Source: Tricholoma matsutake
Lineage: Eukaryota > Basidiomycota > Agaricomycetes > Agaricales > Tricholomataceae
Length of the DNA stretch: 64,000 nucleotides
Assembly: GCA_026075535.2 (NCBI GenBank)
Contig: AP026540.1
Span: 9,920,001-9,984,000, forward strand
Reading direction: 5' to 3'
This document shows positions 1 to 12,940 of this stretch, piece after piece. The notes beneath the pieces were generated by a model. It made no database searches. It had not been told where the DNA came from and worked only from the letters and a program-made list of their open reading frames with translations. Every line of letters starts with the position of its first letter. Within the stretch, counting starts at the first letter, position 1. The position numbers were made by a program, and so were the translations under genes.

Positions 1-1
1 A

Positions 2-1797
2 AAACACTACGACGAGCGTATGGCTGCTACGAAGGAACAAAGAGCGAATATGGAATACATCGACTACCTACGGCCTATTATTGCTGATGCTGATACGGGG
101 TGAATAATTCGTATGACTATTTTCTTTACGTTACTAGACTTCCTTCATCCACTAGACATGGAGGTCTGTCGGCTGTAATGAAGCTTGTGAAGCTCTTTGC
201 TGAGTCTGTGAATATCATGTCTTTCACTTTGATGTCGAGTTTACCAAACAACTGAACGTTTGATTGGTGATAGGGTGCGTCTGCCATCCACCTTGAGGAT
301 CAGCTACATGGTGGGAAGAAAGTGAGTTCGCTTCTCCCATCCTAAGCTGTGCGGACTGAATGTCATTCTCTAAGTGTGGCCACCTGGCTGGCAAAGTCCT
401 CGTCCCGGCGTCTACTCACATCTCGCGGCTCATTGCCGGACGATTTCAATCCGATTTGCTCAAGTCTACCATGCTCTTGATCGCGCGAACCGATTCTGAG
501 TCCGGAATGCTCATTTCTTCAAACGTCGATGTTGCGGACCAGGAGTTCATTGTGGGAACCACCACCAGGGGAACGAAATCGCTTGCTCAAGTCTTGTCAG
601 ATGCTGAAGCCAGGGGCGCAACAGGTGTCGAGGTAGACCAGCTAGAGCAGGATTGGACCACAAGTCATACAATGTGCACGTTCAACCAAGGTGAGCTGAG
701 ACGTGAGCTCGACATCAGGTCGTTTACCATGAGTTGTAGCTGTTGAGCAGGCCATCCACAAGTCGATCATAAGTGACAAAGATGCGGCATACAGGACATA
801 TCTGACAGCTGTTGAAGGAAAATCGAACAACGAAGCGCGTGCAGTGGCTGCAGATATTTTAGGTGACAGTGTCTTCTGGGATTGTGATCGTGAGTCTTGC
901 TATTCGGTGAAGGTTGTCTATTTCATGATATTTCTAGTTCCACGCACACGAGAAGGCTATTACCATTACACTGGCGGTATCGAGGTAAGATTCCTTGCGT
1001 TTTTGGCCCTTTCGGTGTCAGGATGAGACGTTATGCAGGCTGCCATCAAGCGCACAATAGCTTATGCACCATACGCGGACCTTCTTTGGTTGGAAACCAA
1101 GTCGCCTGACCTTGAACAGGCGAGATACTTTGCGAGAAAAATCAGAGAGAAATATCCTGGAAAGTACGTGGTTCAAATCATGGTTTTCCAATTGTTCCTC
1201 GCTGATCAAACGTTCGACAGATGGCTGGTGTACAATTTGAGTCCTAGCTTTAACTGGTCGCAGCATGGCTTCACGGGTAGTCTAAGCATTCTTATGACTG
1301 GCGTTGATGTGTCTAACTGTGCGGTAGATGTGGACCTGAAGAATTTTGTTTGGGAGCTCGCAAGGGAAGGGTAAGAATTTGATCCGCGCCTATGGAAAAG
1401 ATATGAGTTAATATTATATGTTAGCTTCGTATTCCAACTTATCTCATTGGCAGGACTGCATAGCAATGCTGTCGCTACTGGTGGGTTCCTTATCATATCC
1501 TCTGCGGAAGAAGCCGTTATGATTCATTTCCCTAGCTGAACTTGCTGCGCGATACAAAGATGATGGCATGCTGGCTTATGTCGAACTTGTGCAACGTAAG
1601 GAGAAAGAGATCGGTTGCGATGTGTTGACACATCAGAAGTGGTCGGTTGTATCCTTTGTCCGATTATCGATGCTAATGTTCTTCACTACTACGACAGGAG
1701 TGGTGCAAATTACATTGACAGAATTTTGCAAACGGTATCATCAGGCTCGTCGAGCACTTCTGCAGTTGGAATGGATTCCACCGAACACACGTTCTGA
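2..1797 (+). CDS. ICL1: Isocitrate lyase, 3' part (5' end outside window)
   Basis: Cleaves isocitrate to glyoxylate and succinate in the glyoxylate cycle, used for growth on acetate or fatty acids. Twelve exons can be joined in one frame: 2-99, 156-207, 274-321, 375-690, 740-889, 938-984, 1039-1163, 1221-1276, 1328-1370, 1425-1480, 1536-1641 and 1698-1797, all with GT-AG introns. The lyase signature KKCGH, which holds the catalytic cysteine, is split by the intron between 321 and 375. It is followed by [15 protein letters not shown], then NLSPSFNW and the C-terminal substrate-loop region. The protein ends in EHTF, with no obvious SKL-type peroxisomal signal. The N-terminal part of the barrel is cut off by the window edge. 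A methylisocitrate lyase paralogue is the main alternative; I favour isocitrate lyase. No lesions seen. Confidence 0.93.
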
Positions 1798-2021
1798 AGT
1801 CCTGGATCGTGCTCTAAGTACAAATTTTGTAGCCGTGTAATTATGTAGATGATAAGCTACAACGTGCGTGTGGTAATCAAGGGACGATGGATCAATGACG
1901 TCTCAAATCGGCAAATCGAAATAACTCTTCATTTGGACATCTTTGCAGACTTTACTGTTGTCTTTGATCTTTTTGGTCTAAAACCTTCCGACGAGGCCCA
2001 TTCTTAAGGGCCATCTCTTCC

Positions 2022-5000
2022 ATGGAGGCAGAAATAATGGAGCTTGCTGACAGACATCCACTGTTGTCTCTGGTGTCAGCATGTTTCTGGGTCATACGTT
2101 AGTCGTGCGATCTTTACCATGCGATGCTAGAGCTGAACTACACCTACAGTGTGGCTCTTATCATGGATACGATCCCTGGTTGCATTTGCGACCATAACCT
2201 TCCCCAGACTCATATATGCCGTGCTTTCATACTCTATGACCTTGACGGTACGTGCTGAACAGTGGGTGAGATGTATTATGTTGGTTGATGGTCGTTTTCC
2301 AGCTGGACTTTTGGAACTTCGCTGTTCTATTCCTTCTTTCTGCCCTTGCTCTCAATTATTGGATACGTTTCCGGTATCTTAATGATTACATGCAGTTGAA
2401 GGAACCACCACTTGTAAAGCCGGATGTGAATGAGCTCCACCCCGATGTTAACACAGGTAGGCACCGTCACTGGGATTGTGTCTTGTTTTCAACATCTACT
2501 AGATCCACCCCCAACGTTCCATAACTATCTTGACGACTTCCTGCAGGCTGTCCGCGTATTTGGCTTTGTACGTCGTCACCTTCTTCAGTTGCTGATTATC
2601 CCCTCATTTGTCCTTTCATCAGTTAGAGAAACCTGTATGTGTGTACGTGGTGTAGGTAAAATCTCACATTCAATTCTTCGACCAGGTATTCCATGAACTC
2701 GCAAGGCACTTACAAACAAGAAGGTTGATAGCAGGAGATAGCATGTCACTGGAGCAAGACAAGAGTTTTTACTGTGTTGTTGATGGCATGGTTCAAGTTT
2801 TTGCTCAGACAGGACAATCTACCGATGCTCAGCAGGGTATGTGGGATCATGAAGACATGAATGGTTATCAGTTGCTTAATGAGGTTGGAAGCGGAGGAAC
2901 TCTTTCTAGCCTGTTCACTATTCTTAGCCTTTTCACGGAAGACGTGAAAATGAGCTGGCAGGATGACAATCTGGACGGTTCTGATGGGTTTGCCAACCTT
3001 CACGGCTCTGAAGCTGCAACACCTGTCAATACCCGTCCTCATGGAGGAGATTCCGACTTTAACCTGGATACCCATCCAAGGAGTCGTAGCCGAACGTCCT
3101 ATGCATCATCTACGGCATCTACTGTTCACGCTAGTGATCTTTTCTCGCCTCGGAGTGACACAACATTCCCGAGCTCGCACGACAACTTATCTGGTCGTTC
3201 TGTACCCTCAGCCAGGCAGCCAGAACTTGTTGGCGTCACTTCATTTCACCGTGGCATCGTTGCTCGTGCTACGGAGGACACAACCTTGGCTGTCATCCCA
3301 GCCGAAGCCTTCAAAAGGTTGACGAAGAACTTCCCCAAGGCAACTGGTCATATTGTACAAGGTACTGTTAATCCCGTTACCCTGATTCTCGTCTTGACAT
3401 TTTAGTATCCAGTGATCCTAACCCGGTTTTCCCGTGTCACCTTCAACGCTGCTCACAAGTATCTCGGCCTGACAAGCGAGGTTCTCCGCACGGAAAAGGC
3501 TATAAATGATATTGCTTGTCATCCACTGCCTGCGTCGTTTTACCAGATGGGAGGCCTTCAGCTTCTTCGCCAGCGTTTCGATAGTGCACTTTCATTAACC
3601 TCTGACACCGAAACTGACCACAAGAGTGTTTCCCATTCCCTGGCTGGTTCCTCCAGGTCAGTGTCCAGAGAGTCCTCTTCTTCGTCGAAGACCCATATTT
3701 TTGAGAGTCCTGTGGTGTCCAGTCAACAGTCAACATCTTTCGTCAGAGGTCCAAGGAACCTGGTGCAGGCTGGGGATCTTCTTATTCCATCCAGTCATAG
3801 TTATGGTAGTCCACACAACCGCGCTCTTCCTCGGTCTTACAGTTTGCTTAATACCCCTCACGTGACTCGATCTTTCGACCTTGGGCCTGGCTTAAGTTCG
3901 GGCCCAACCCAAAGCCAGAGAACGCATGGTCTCGGAATTGAGGATTCCTTTGACCTGAGAGAAGAGGTTATGTCGTGTATTGCTAAATCAATTGGTTTAC
4001 TGCAGCCACCACTAAGCGGGAGCGATTCACCGGAGCCGTCACCCCTCTTGCGGCCCACTGATTCCAAGCGCCCGTCCGAAACATTTAGCTCGCCGTTCGG
4101 GTCACTGTCACTATTAGATGGCGGTGATGACAGTTCAAGTATAACCACTGGTACTTCTTCCGGTGGGTATATGAGTGGTCTAGATAATGAAGTGGAGATC
4201 CTTCACTTTGCTGCCGGGTCAACATTGGCCAAGGCTGGAGAACTCAACACTGGTGAGTTATATAGTCTTCGTATTGTGAGCATGCTGATAGGGATTGCAG
4301 GATTGTTCTATGTCATTGAAGGATTTCTCGACATCCTTTTGCCGACAAATAGCTCTGCAGCCCCAGGATTGAATGATGCAACGACTGGATCTTCTGAGTC
4401 TCTAAGAAGTGACAAAGTATTTGAGAAACTTCTGTTTACCGTCAAGCCAGGAGGCATTGCTGGTTACCTTTGTAAGCACTCGTCCAGGGTTCTTACACCG
4501 AATTCTGAGTGTTATTGCAGCCTCGCTTTGTAATACTGCGTCATATGTTGATATCAGAGCAAAGACTGACACATACGTTGGGTTTTTGCCCTCCCATGCT
4601 CTCGAACGGATACTTGAAAAGCGACCAATCGTGCTGCTCACGCTTGCTAAGCGGCTCATATCACTGCTCTCACCGCTAAGTATGTTCCTCGAAGTCAAAT
4701 CTCAAACAACGTTTTAACCCTCAGATATAGTTCTACATATTGATGCTTCCCTTGACTGGATGCAAGTCAATGCTGGTCAAGTCTTGTGGCGTCCTGAAGC
4801 TGCTAGTGACAGCTTTTACATCGTCATCAACGGTCGACTTCGAGCCATCACTGAAACAGAGGCAGGCGCTGTGACCATTGTAGGTGAATACGGCCAAGGC
4901 GATTCAGTTGGAGAGTTGGATGTTATTACAAGCTCTCCTCGAAGAAACACTGTTCATGCAATTCGTGACACAGAACTTATTCGTATGCCTCAGACTCTCT

Positions 5001-7547
5001 TCAACGCTATATCTGCAAGGCAAGCCTAACACATTCCTACCATTTGTCCAACTAATGCTCATCCAGGAATCCTCAAACGACAGCTCAGTATGTTTGATAT
5101 CTTGTAGAGGGTTTGATAGGTTATGATATTGTTACAGGATTCTCCGAATGATCGCTTCACGTGTTCGGGATGAAGTCGACTCTGCGACGAATGCAGGAAC
5201 CAGGACATCAGATCTTGGTCACAACAATACGAACTTGAAGACTGTCGCAGTTCTACCAGTCTCTAGGAATGTCCCCATTGATGAGTTTGCTCGGAAGCTG
5301 CAGGCAGCACTTGAAGGCATCGGTGCCTCGACTTCGTATCTAAACCAAGCGTCGGTGTCAAGCCATCTTGGCCGTCATGCTTTCACCAGGATGGGGAAGC
5401 TAAAAGTGAGATTATTGGAATATATTTCGTTTCCGAATCTTATCAGTTGATGTTTTAACCAGTCTGCAGGATGGCTTGCTGATCAAGAGCAGAAGTATCG
5501 CACTGTGCTGTATGTTGCAGATTCGCCGGTCAACAGCTCTTGGACACAGACTTGCATCCGACAGGTAAGGTTATCATTCATTGTAAGATTGTGCCTCATT
5601 CTGCTCTAGGCAGATTGTGTCATGATCGTGGGTATGGGGGATGATCCGAGTATTGGAGAATACGAACGATTATTGTTGTCAATGAAGACAACTGCACGTA
5701 AGGAGCTAATACTACTGCACCCGGATCGTTCGGTTCCTCCAGGATCAACTCGTGAATGGCTTAAGGTTTGCTGCAGTTCTCGACTGTCATGAATCTGCTC
5801 AAGGTTCCGCAGAATCGCCCCTGGGTACATCGACACGTCCATGTTGAATTACCGGTATTTCTTAGTGATCATCATGTGATGCACGATTTAAATTCGGTGT
5901 CAAGGGTCTTGTTCTCCCTATGCCTAAAACTGCAGCCTTACAGAAAGATCCGGATGCGGTGAAGGCGCTCAAGAATCTGAAGGACAAAGTACAAAGTGGC
6001 ATCCAAAGATACCGCGGCGCAAGGGCTGATCTTCGACCACAAAGACTGCCCCATATGAATGACTTTTCGCGATTAGCAAGACGGATATGTGGGAAGTCCA
6101 TTGGGCTTGTTCTGGGTGGAGGTGGTGCTCGTGGTGTTGCTCATCTGGTTAGTAATGCCTTAACAGATATGTTCGATTGCTCAGGAGCATCACAGGGGTT
6201 GATTCGCGCCTTGGAAGAGTATGAAATTCCCATTGATCACATCGCTGGTAAATTGCACCATAATTTATCTTCGGCCACAACACTCAGATTAGTTTCACAG
6301 GTACTAGCATGGGCGCTTTCGTTGGTGGACTTTATGCTCGCGAGGGAGATATGATCTCCAGTTCCGGACGTGTGAAACAATTCAGTGCCAGGATGGGCAA
6401 TCTTTGGCGAATGCTCACCGATGTGACATATCCCATTGTCGCATATACGACGGTATGTCAGATCATACTGATAGAAATTGTGTGTACCGAACGTTTGTCC
6501 CAGGGACACGAGTTCAATCGTTCGATCTTTAAGGTGACAGTAATTTATTTAATTTCCTCTATCTCTAAGCAGGTCCACAGGCTTTCTATGACCTCCACAT
6601 TGAAGATATGTGGCTACCCTATTTCTGCAACACCACCAATATAATCACGTCTCGTATGGACATTCATGAGACGGGTTATGCGTGGAGATTCATTCGTAAG
6701 TCTTCAGAACAACATTTCTCGATGCTTTTAATATCTGTCCCATCCAGGTGCATCCATGACGCTCGTTGGTCTTCTCCCTCCCCTTTGTGACAATGGGAAT
6801 CTTCTAGTAGATGGTGGTTACAGTGAGCAGATGCATCTTAGTACAAGTGAATGTGTTTGTCTGATCTCACTTGTATAGTTGACAACCTTCCGGTACAATT
6901 TGGATATCTGGTGATCCATCCAACGCTAATAAGTGTTATAGGTATCAACGATGTTTGCCATGGGTGCAAGTGTGGTCTTTGCGTGTGACGTTGGTTCCGT
7001 AAGTGCCGTTCAATCTACTGACCGAGGTGTCTCAAGAACTTGTAATAGCTCGATGATAATTCTCCTCGAAATTGTGGAGATACGGTATCTGGTTGGTGGC
7101 TGCTAATTAACAGATGGAATCCTTTCTCGAATGCAAAACAAGTGCCTGCTATCACCGAAATTCAGAGCAGGCTAGCATAGTCCGTATTATTTTCGACGTT
7201 CAGCCGGATTTTCCCACTTATTTTCATCCCCAGCGTGTCAAGCGTAAAGACACTTGAAGATGCAAAAGTTGCAAAAGGTTGCCTGTATATTCAGATGCCT
7301 GTTCACGAAGTGCGTGAATGCCATAATTAACTAAATGTCCTTTTCTTCTGACGTCGACACTGCAAAGTACGGCACTCTTCAGTATAGCAAGTTCGAAGAA
7401 ATACAGCAGAAGGGATATGAGGCTGGCCTCGAAATTCTGCAGAAGTTCGATGAAGAAGGGAGCCTTCCATCGCCGTTTGTCGATGGCAAAGAGGCAACTA
7501 GGAGTGGTAAGAAGAAAGGGCGCAGTGCACGGCGTAATTCTGTATAG
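2022..7547 (+). CDS. NTE1: Lysophospholipase NTE1 (neuropathy target esterase homologue)
   Basis: ER-membrane phospholipase that deacylates phosphatidylcholine to glycerophosphocholine. The start at 2022 was chosen because splicing 2022-2097 to 2150 gives a hydrophobic N-terminus that runs on to SYSMTLT; a second hydrophobic segment follows in the exon at 2303. Cyclic-nucleotide-binding-like domains are encoded around 2690-3400, 4190-4700 and 4730-5090, separated by a Ser/Pro-rich linker (3000-4100). The patatin domain starts near 6090 with the oxyanion motif GGGGARG, has the serine nucleophile in GTSMG (6301 onward) and the aspartate in DGGY (about 6810). About 26 exons are needed. Several are very short: 2623-2634 (12 nt), 5067-5087 (21 nt), 6504-6533 (30 nt) and 6879-6892 (14 nt). 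The intron at 5020-5066 starts with GC instead of GT. The last intron was placed at 7310-7367, giving YGTLQ at the junction. Intact; tandem with ICL1, 224 bp apart. Confidence 0.93.
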
Positions 7548-7815
7548 CATCAATATTTTCTGGACTTTTTACGCAAGGTTAGGAGAATACACATCACGAT
7601 AGGGACTACCATTGTAAAGTTAGAATTCCGAATTCGCGACGCGTTGTTTGAACTAAACGATAATGCCAAATATTAAACCGGCTAGTGGGCACTGTGTGCT
7701 TCGACTCTCGAGCGTTCATGAGGGAGATCCTTGACATTATAACAAGCAACTTGGCAGATCCAATACACTGTTATCAAGCAGGTTTTACTTACGCTTGTGA
7801 CAACTCGAGTTCGAT

Positions 7816-10500
7816 ATGCCAACCCCAATACCGTCTGAATCTGATGAACAAGCGACACCCCAATCTGATGGAACATCATTAGACATGAATTTGTTGAAGG
7901 AGATAGCCAGGAAAGCATTGGTCGATGCATTGAACTCGGTTCGTCTCGTGTGAAGTTCTTCTACCTTTTGATCAATGCGTGGCATTTCTAGGTCAGTGGT
8001 GCAAAGACACTGGTCCTTGATGCCTCACTGGCAGGGCCGCTTGGCCTAGTAACAGAAGTTTCTCTGCTCAAGGTGAGTGCTGCTCATTTTCTAGTGACCG
8101 TATTCTTACTGAGCTTTAGCATCATGGAGTGGATAAGATGTTCTGGTTGGAACCTGGCGCACTGACGTCTACGACTTCGAATGTTGTGTATTTGTGCCGG
8201 CCGAAGGTAAAGTACGTCAAAATAATCGCTGGTATGTTAGTCCCGTGCTCAAGCATGCTTTGATGTTAACTTCATATCAGACCAAATCAAACGCCACGCG
8301 AAAGAATCAAAGAAGCATACTTATACCCTGTTTCTCGTTCCGCGTGCTTCAACATTGGTCTCCCAAATACTCGAGGAGGAAGGAGTATTGGGCGACGTCA
8401 CAATTTCGACCTATAACTTGCAATTTATCCCGATTGCGGAGGATGTTATCTCCTTGGAGAATGACACAGCGTTCAGGGATATATGGGTGGTCAGTTTGCA
8501 AGAGGCTTGCGGATATGTTTACACTAAAATGTTCAATAGGATGGGGATGAAACCGTTATCTATGATTCAGCCCAGGCATTTGCAACATTCCAGAAGTTAT
8601 ATGGATTATTCCCGCGAATCGTGGGGAAGGGCGATTTTGCTTCCGTGAGGTGATCTGGTATCAAATCGCCTCCTTGCTAACGGGTGCTTTAGCGACTAGC
8701 TACTCTCCTTAAACGCGAGAGTGTGAAGATGTTAAATTCGTCCATTCCCGAAACTCTATCTTCTTCGAATCAGATCGACTGTCTGGTTGTTCTGGATCGA
8801 CATATCGACATGGTTACACCGCTTCTCACGCAACTCACATATGAGGGACTCATTAATGAACTAATCGGTATTAAGAATTGTCTGTCAATCTACAGTTACT
8901 ATATTATTACACACTGACTTTTTGGTGACCAGCTCACGTAGAACTACCAACTTCGCTATTATCTCCACCTCAACCGCAAGCTGCTGCCAATGCACCTGGG
9001 CCTTCGACATCAGCTCCAACATCGAATCCACCTGTCGTGTCCCTCAGGAAGGATAATAAGAAGAAACATCATTTGACCACAGTAACGGACCCTCTGTTTG
9101 CCGAGTTGCGAGACTTGAACTTTTCTTCTGTCGGAAGAAAGCTCAACCACGTTGCCCGCCGATTAGATGAGAATTACAAGGTCAACGCTCTTTTAGCATG
9201 CCCTTAATTTTACTGCTTATTTTCATCGTAATTTAGACAGATCTTCAGTCGAAGTCTGTCAGTCAATTACGTGATTTTGTCGGCAAATTGGGCGGTCTTC
9301 AGACAGAACATCAATCCCTACGGCTCCGTAAGCATTATTAAATTGTTCCAACGAAGAAATTAACTATCATAATCAGATACCGGACTTTCAGAATTACTTG
9401 TTCCTTTGACGAGAACGGAGCTATTTAACAGATCTCTTGAAATTCAACAAAGTGAGTGTTGCCTGCGTACTTCAAGAATTATTGCTAAGAGCACGGAAGA
9501 TCTCCTCGCCTCATATAATGTGTCCACCCAGCTCGCTAGCATAGAGGATATGATAGCTCAGGGGGCGGAGATGCAGGTTGTACTTCGGCTGTTATGCCTT
9601 GCAAGTATAACTGCTGGGGGGATCAAAGCAAAAACCCTCGATAACATCAAAAGGGAGTTTCTGCAGGTACCCCTTATCTATGAATCGCTTGCTTTTGCAT
9701 GGCGCTAACTCCGGGTACAAGGCATATGGGTATGATCTCTTACCTCTGCTACTCTCGTTGGCGTCACCGCCTCTTTCCATTCTATTACCCAATCCCCTTC
9801 CCCCGGCAACACCGCCGTCCGTAATCGCGCCTAAATACCCCTTCACAGTTCTTCGCAAATCACTTCGTCTTCTGATCGACGATAGCCCAGAAGCACTTGA
9901 AGAAGTTGAAAACGATATCAGTTTCGTGTATTCTGGGTACGCGCCCATCAGCATCCGACTAGTTCAGTGCGTCGCCCAGAAGGGAGGGGTGATAAGCAAT
10001 CCTGCGGAGACAGAGAAAGCTACACTGGATACCACTGTAGCCAAGGGAGGTCCTTCTCCCCCTGATAAAGTGCAAGCGCATCCAATCGTTGGTTGGAAGG
10101 GTTTTGAGGATGTGTTGGCCACGATACCCGGGGACACTGTTGACATAATCCAGACAGTGCCTGGTGGAACGGCCTCGATGACTACGTTGCGTGAGTTTGA
10201 CTACCACATTGTTTTATCGTCGTTAATTGGTTGGTAGGTCAAGCTAAAGAAAAATCAACGACGACTGTCGTATTCTTCCTGGGAGGATGTACATATACGG
10301 AAATTGCTGCTTTGAGATGGGTTGGTCGACAAAACAAAGGTAAGTTGTCCCAATTCAGGCAAAATACCACGATAGCAGCCGATCTTGGGATTTTAGGTCG
10401 TAAGTTTTTGATCGTAACCACAGGCATTATCAGTGGTACGAGTATTGTTGATAGCATTGCTGGGCTTGGGAAGTCCGCAGGAGCGAAAGCTGGCATCTAA
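7816..10500 (+). CDS. VPS33: Vacuolar protein sorting-associated protein 33 (Sec1/Munc18 family)
   Basis: SM-family subunit of the HOPS and CORVET tethering complexes. It binds SNAREs during vacuolar and endosomal fusion. The ATG at 7816 opens an exon ending at 7938; about a dozen exons follow to the TAA at 10498-10500. Recognisable segments in order: LVLDASLAGPLGLV, the HGVDKMFWLEPG stretch, IYLCRP-like VVYLCRP, then QIDCLVVLDRHIDMVTPLLTQLTYEGL (near 8780-8860), a hallmark of the family. A low-complexity Ala/Pro/Ser linker (8940-9060) precedes KKHHLTTVTDPLFAELRDLNF. The C-terminus contains VVFFLGGCTYTEIAALRW and KFLIVTTGIISG. The first of these is the conserved distal SM motif. Vps33 is preferred over Sly1, Vps45 or Sec1 because of the ASIEDMIAQG and GYDLLPLLLSL region. 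No frameshift or stop is needed. It follows NTE1 by 268 bp on the same strand. Confidence 0.9.
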
Positions 10501-11353
10501 CTAGGTTGCATTATCTCTTAACGAAATAAACTTCCAAGAGACTCTTGATAACAGAATACAGTAGTGCCTTTCTCACAGCCTCCCGTGTATGCATGCACGC
10601 ATGGCCACATGGTCGAAGCTCAGGTTACGTTGTCTGAACACATATGGATGCGGCGATGTTTTTGTTTTGGTCTGGAGCGATTCAGAGGACATACGGAAGT
10701 CTGTCTAAATGCTGACATATAAGGAAAGTTCAATGCCCGATATGCAGCGTCGTCTTGGCACAGAAGTTCGAATGTGAATCAACATGCGATGTAGTCATGG
10801 CATACTAGCTAGACGACTTGGCCACATTGAGTCTCGGGGTCCTGTAACCGCTTTCGTTAAGTATATATCTAGTTCTACGCCCCCACGCCGGACATCATAA
10901 TTTAAATAATGGAATCCTACTAGGTATGGACGCCATACCTAGTTCGCTTGTCCGTCTGGGCCGAGTGGTTGTCCAGCTAATTAGGCTCCCAAGGCTGCGG
11001 AATATAATAATAAATGTGTTGATCCCATCAGAGTAATCGGGGTCATCATGTTTACGATCGAAGCTGTCAGTTGAATGCCTCAAAGTATAAGTTCCGCCAA
11101 CTTGACCCAAAATGAGCCTCTGCAACTTTTTTCGCCGTCCACAACCCTCGTCCCTGCTATTTTCTTCACATTTGCCCCTAGACACTCCTAGTAAGCTCCC
11201 TTTTTAATCCTGACCATCAATCAACCTTTGAGTTCATCCGACGCGTTTTTTCCCGCATTAGTCGCTCGCGGGCGCATCACAACACAGGTGCCGTGTGTCG
11301 TCCAGTTCACGTTGGACCCCTTTTTAACTTGGCATGCAGTTTTCTCTTGAATA
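10501..11353 (+). other. Intergenic, no gene seen
   Basis: This stretch holds the 3' flank of VPS33 and the promoter side of the YABBY-like gene. ORFs on both strands here are short and lack conserved motifs. Pyrimidine-rich tracts at 11200-11340 may belong to the downstream promoter, but no specific site can be named. Confidence 0.5.
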
Positions 11354-11753
11354 ATGGCTACGCGAACAGCGGCAAAAGTGGACGTTGAAAAGCCTGCAAA
11401 GAAAAGTACGTTCCCATCGTGTTGAACGTCCCGTAGACATTTACCTCCTTTTTATTTCTCTTCAAGCAAAATCTTCCGGTAGTGCTGGGAGGAAGAAACT
11501 CACCGCGTTCAACAAGTTCATGGTGCGTGTAGCGCCATTTTCGGGAAATTATCGCGCTCACTGCTTTTTATTTTTTACAGCGAACAGAAATGGTGCGTCT
11601 TAAGGAAGACGAACCCGACATATCACACCAGGAAAGGTGCTTATCCGCTTAATGCCCAGGACCATCATATGTGTGTTGATCTTCCCCATGTCTAGATTTA
11701 AAATGGCTACGTCGAACTGGAAAACGGCGAAGGAAAACCCCAAGGCCGCCTAA
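11354..11753 (+). CDS. Small YABBY/HMG-box-like protein, 73 aa
   Basis: Four short exons (11354-11405, 11467-11522, 11581-11636, 11696-11753) join to a 73-residue protein. It has a basic, Ala/Lys/Ser-rich N-terminus of about 26 residues and one compact domain. The domain contains KKLTAFNKFM, EDEPDISHQERFKMA and a tryptophan in SNWK, ending in a short basic tail. This layout matches the HMG-box-like C-terminal half of plant YABBY proteins, which small fungal proteins of this type share. A chromatin or DNA-binding role is therefore inferred, not shown. It is too fragmented to appear as one open frame. The splice sites are canonical and the frame is kept across all three introns, which supports it being a real gene. 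Confidence 0.75.
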
Positions 11754-12940
11754 CCTGCCTCCTCTTTGACACCTTCCCATTTTTCTTCGTTCATTCAGGT
11801 TGTACCCTATTGATCGGGCTCAGTATACATGATGTCTTCGTATTAGGTCTTGAACACCATTTCACATCGTTTCCATGCTGCTATCTGATTTATATGTTAT
11901 TATTGTATGATACTAGTACTTCTACTTCTGTCAACAATTCAACTGTATATTTTCTTATTGCGCTGGCTCCAGCCTCACAGATTCACTCTTCGTTGAACTT
12001 TCGTAGTCGCTGGTGTGACGCTAGCGCTGTTCCGATGATACCCCTTCTAACCTCTATTACACTTTTGCCGGTATAACACGTGCGTGTGCGTGAATTCGAG
12101 GAGTAATATTCCTATTCACACCGAGCATATAATTTTAGCATGTCGCGTTGCCTGCGACCTCGCTGGAGTCTTAGAGCGATGAACACATTACTACCGAGTT
12201 GTCAAAGAGGCCTAAAATTCCACGTGTTCAACGGATGGGATTATCATGAGGATTTATCGATGGACCACTATCTATTCCACTAGTATCGCAGGTTTTATGA
12301 TGATGATATCGATTTATCTCATCCAAGGGCCCGGGCCCAAGATGTAGTACGAAATCGGTTCCAAGTGTTAGAGCAACGAAATCCCAACAAGTAGAAAAGC
12401 TACCAAGCCGACAATCACGCGGTGAAGTAACGTTCTCTCAAAGTATCTACCAAGCGTAAGTAGTTTCAAGCTCTGCTAAAAAGCGCTTGTAATTTTACTG
12501 ATCAGTGTTTAACGTTTAACTGGCACAGGTCCGTGAGTTGACCACATTTAGTCCGAAGCTCAGCGACCCTCGGGTCAATTTGGAATTTCAATGTAATACA
12601 ATCTCGTGAAAGTTGTGGTTGCTGGTAGGCGATAACTGCTGAAAAGATTGAACAGTTCCTTTCAGTTCCTTTCGCCTGAAGGAATATGCCCCTATTGCAC
12701 ACGTGAGTGCCCCTGATTGCCAGTGTGACCCGGAGCAAGCGGGACGGTCTGACATCAATCGGGAATTCGACTCGGAGCTCTGCCATAGTACTAGACGGCA
12801 GTGAACCACGTTCAGGATCGCGTGCATATCCCCCCCATCCTTATCTCCCCTCTTTCTCCTTTTCTCTGTATTTTCTGCTCTGAAATCCATCCATATCTGT
12901 ATCACTTATTTGTATTTCATCTGCGACATAGGCTCAGAAC
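11754..12940 (+). other. Intergenic, no gene seen
   Basis: About 1.2 kb between the YABBY-like gene and the F-box gene. ORFs are short and without recognisable motifs. CT-rich sequence just before 12941 (about 12836-12870) resembles the pyrimidine tracts common in front of basidiomycete transcription starts; this is inference. Confidence 0.5.

Noticed and set aside
7310..7367. A non-canonical GT-AC intron near the end of NTE1
   Set aside because: An ordinary GT-AG intron ending at 7367 keeps the frame and gives a junction (PVHE|YGTLQ) that fits the family, so no unusual splicing is needed.
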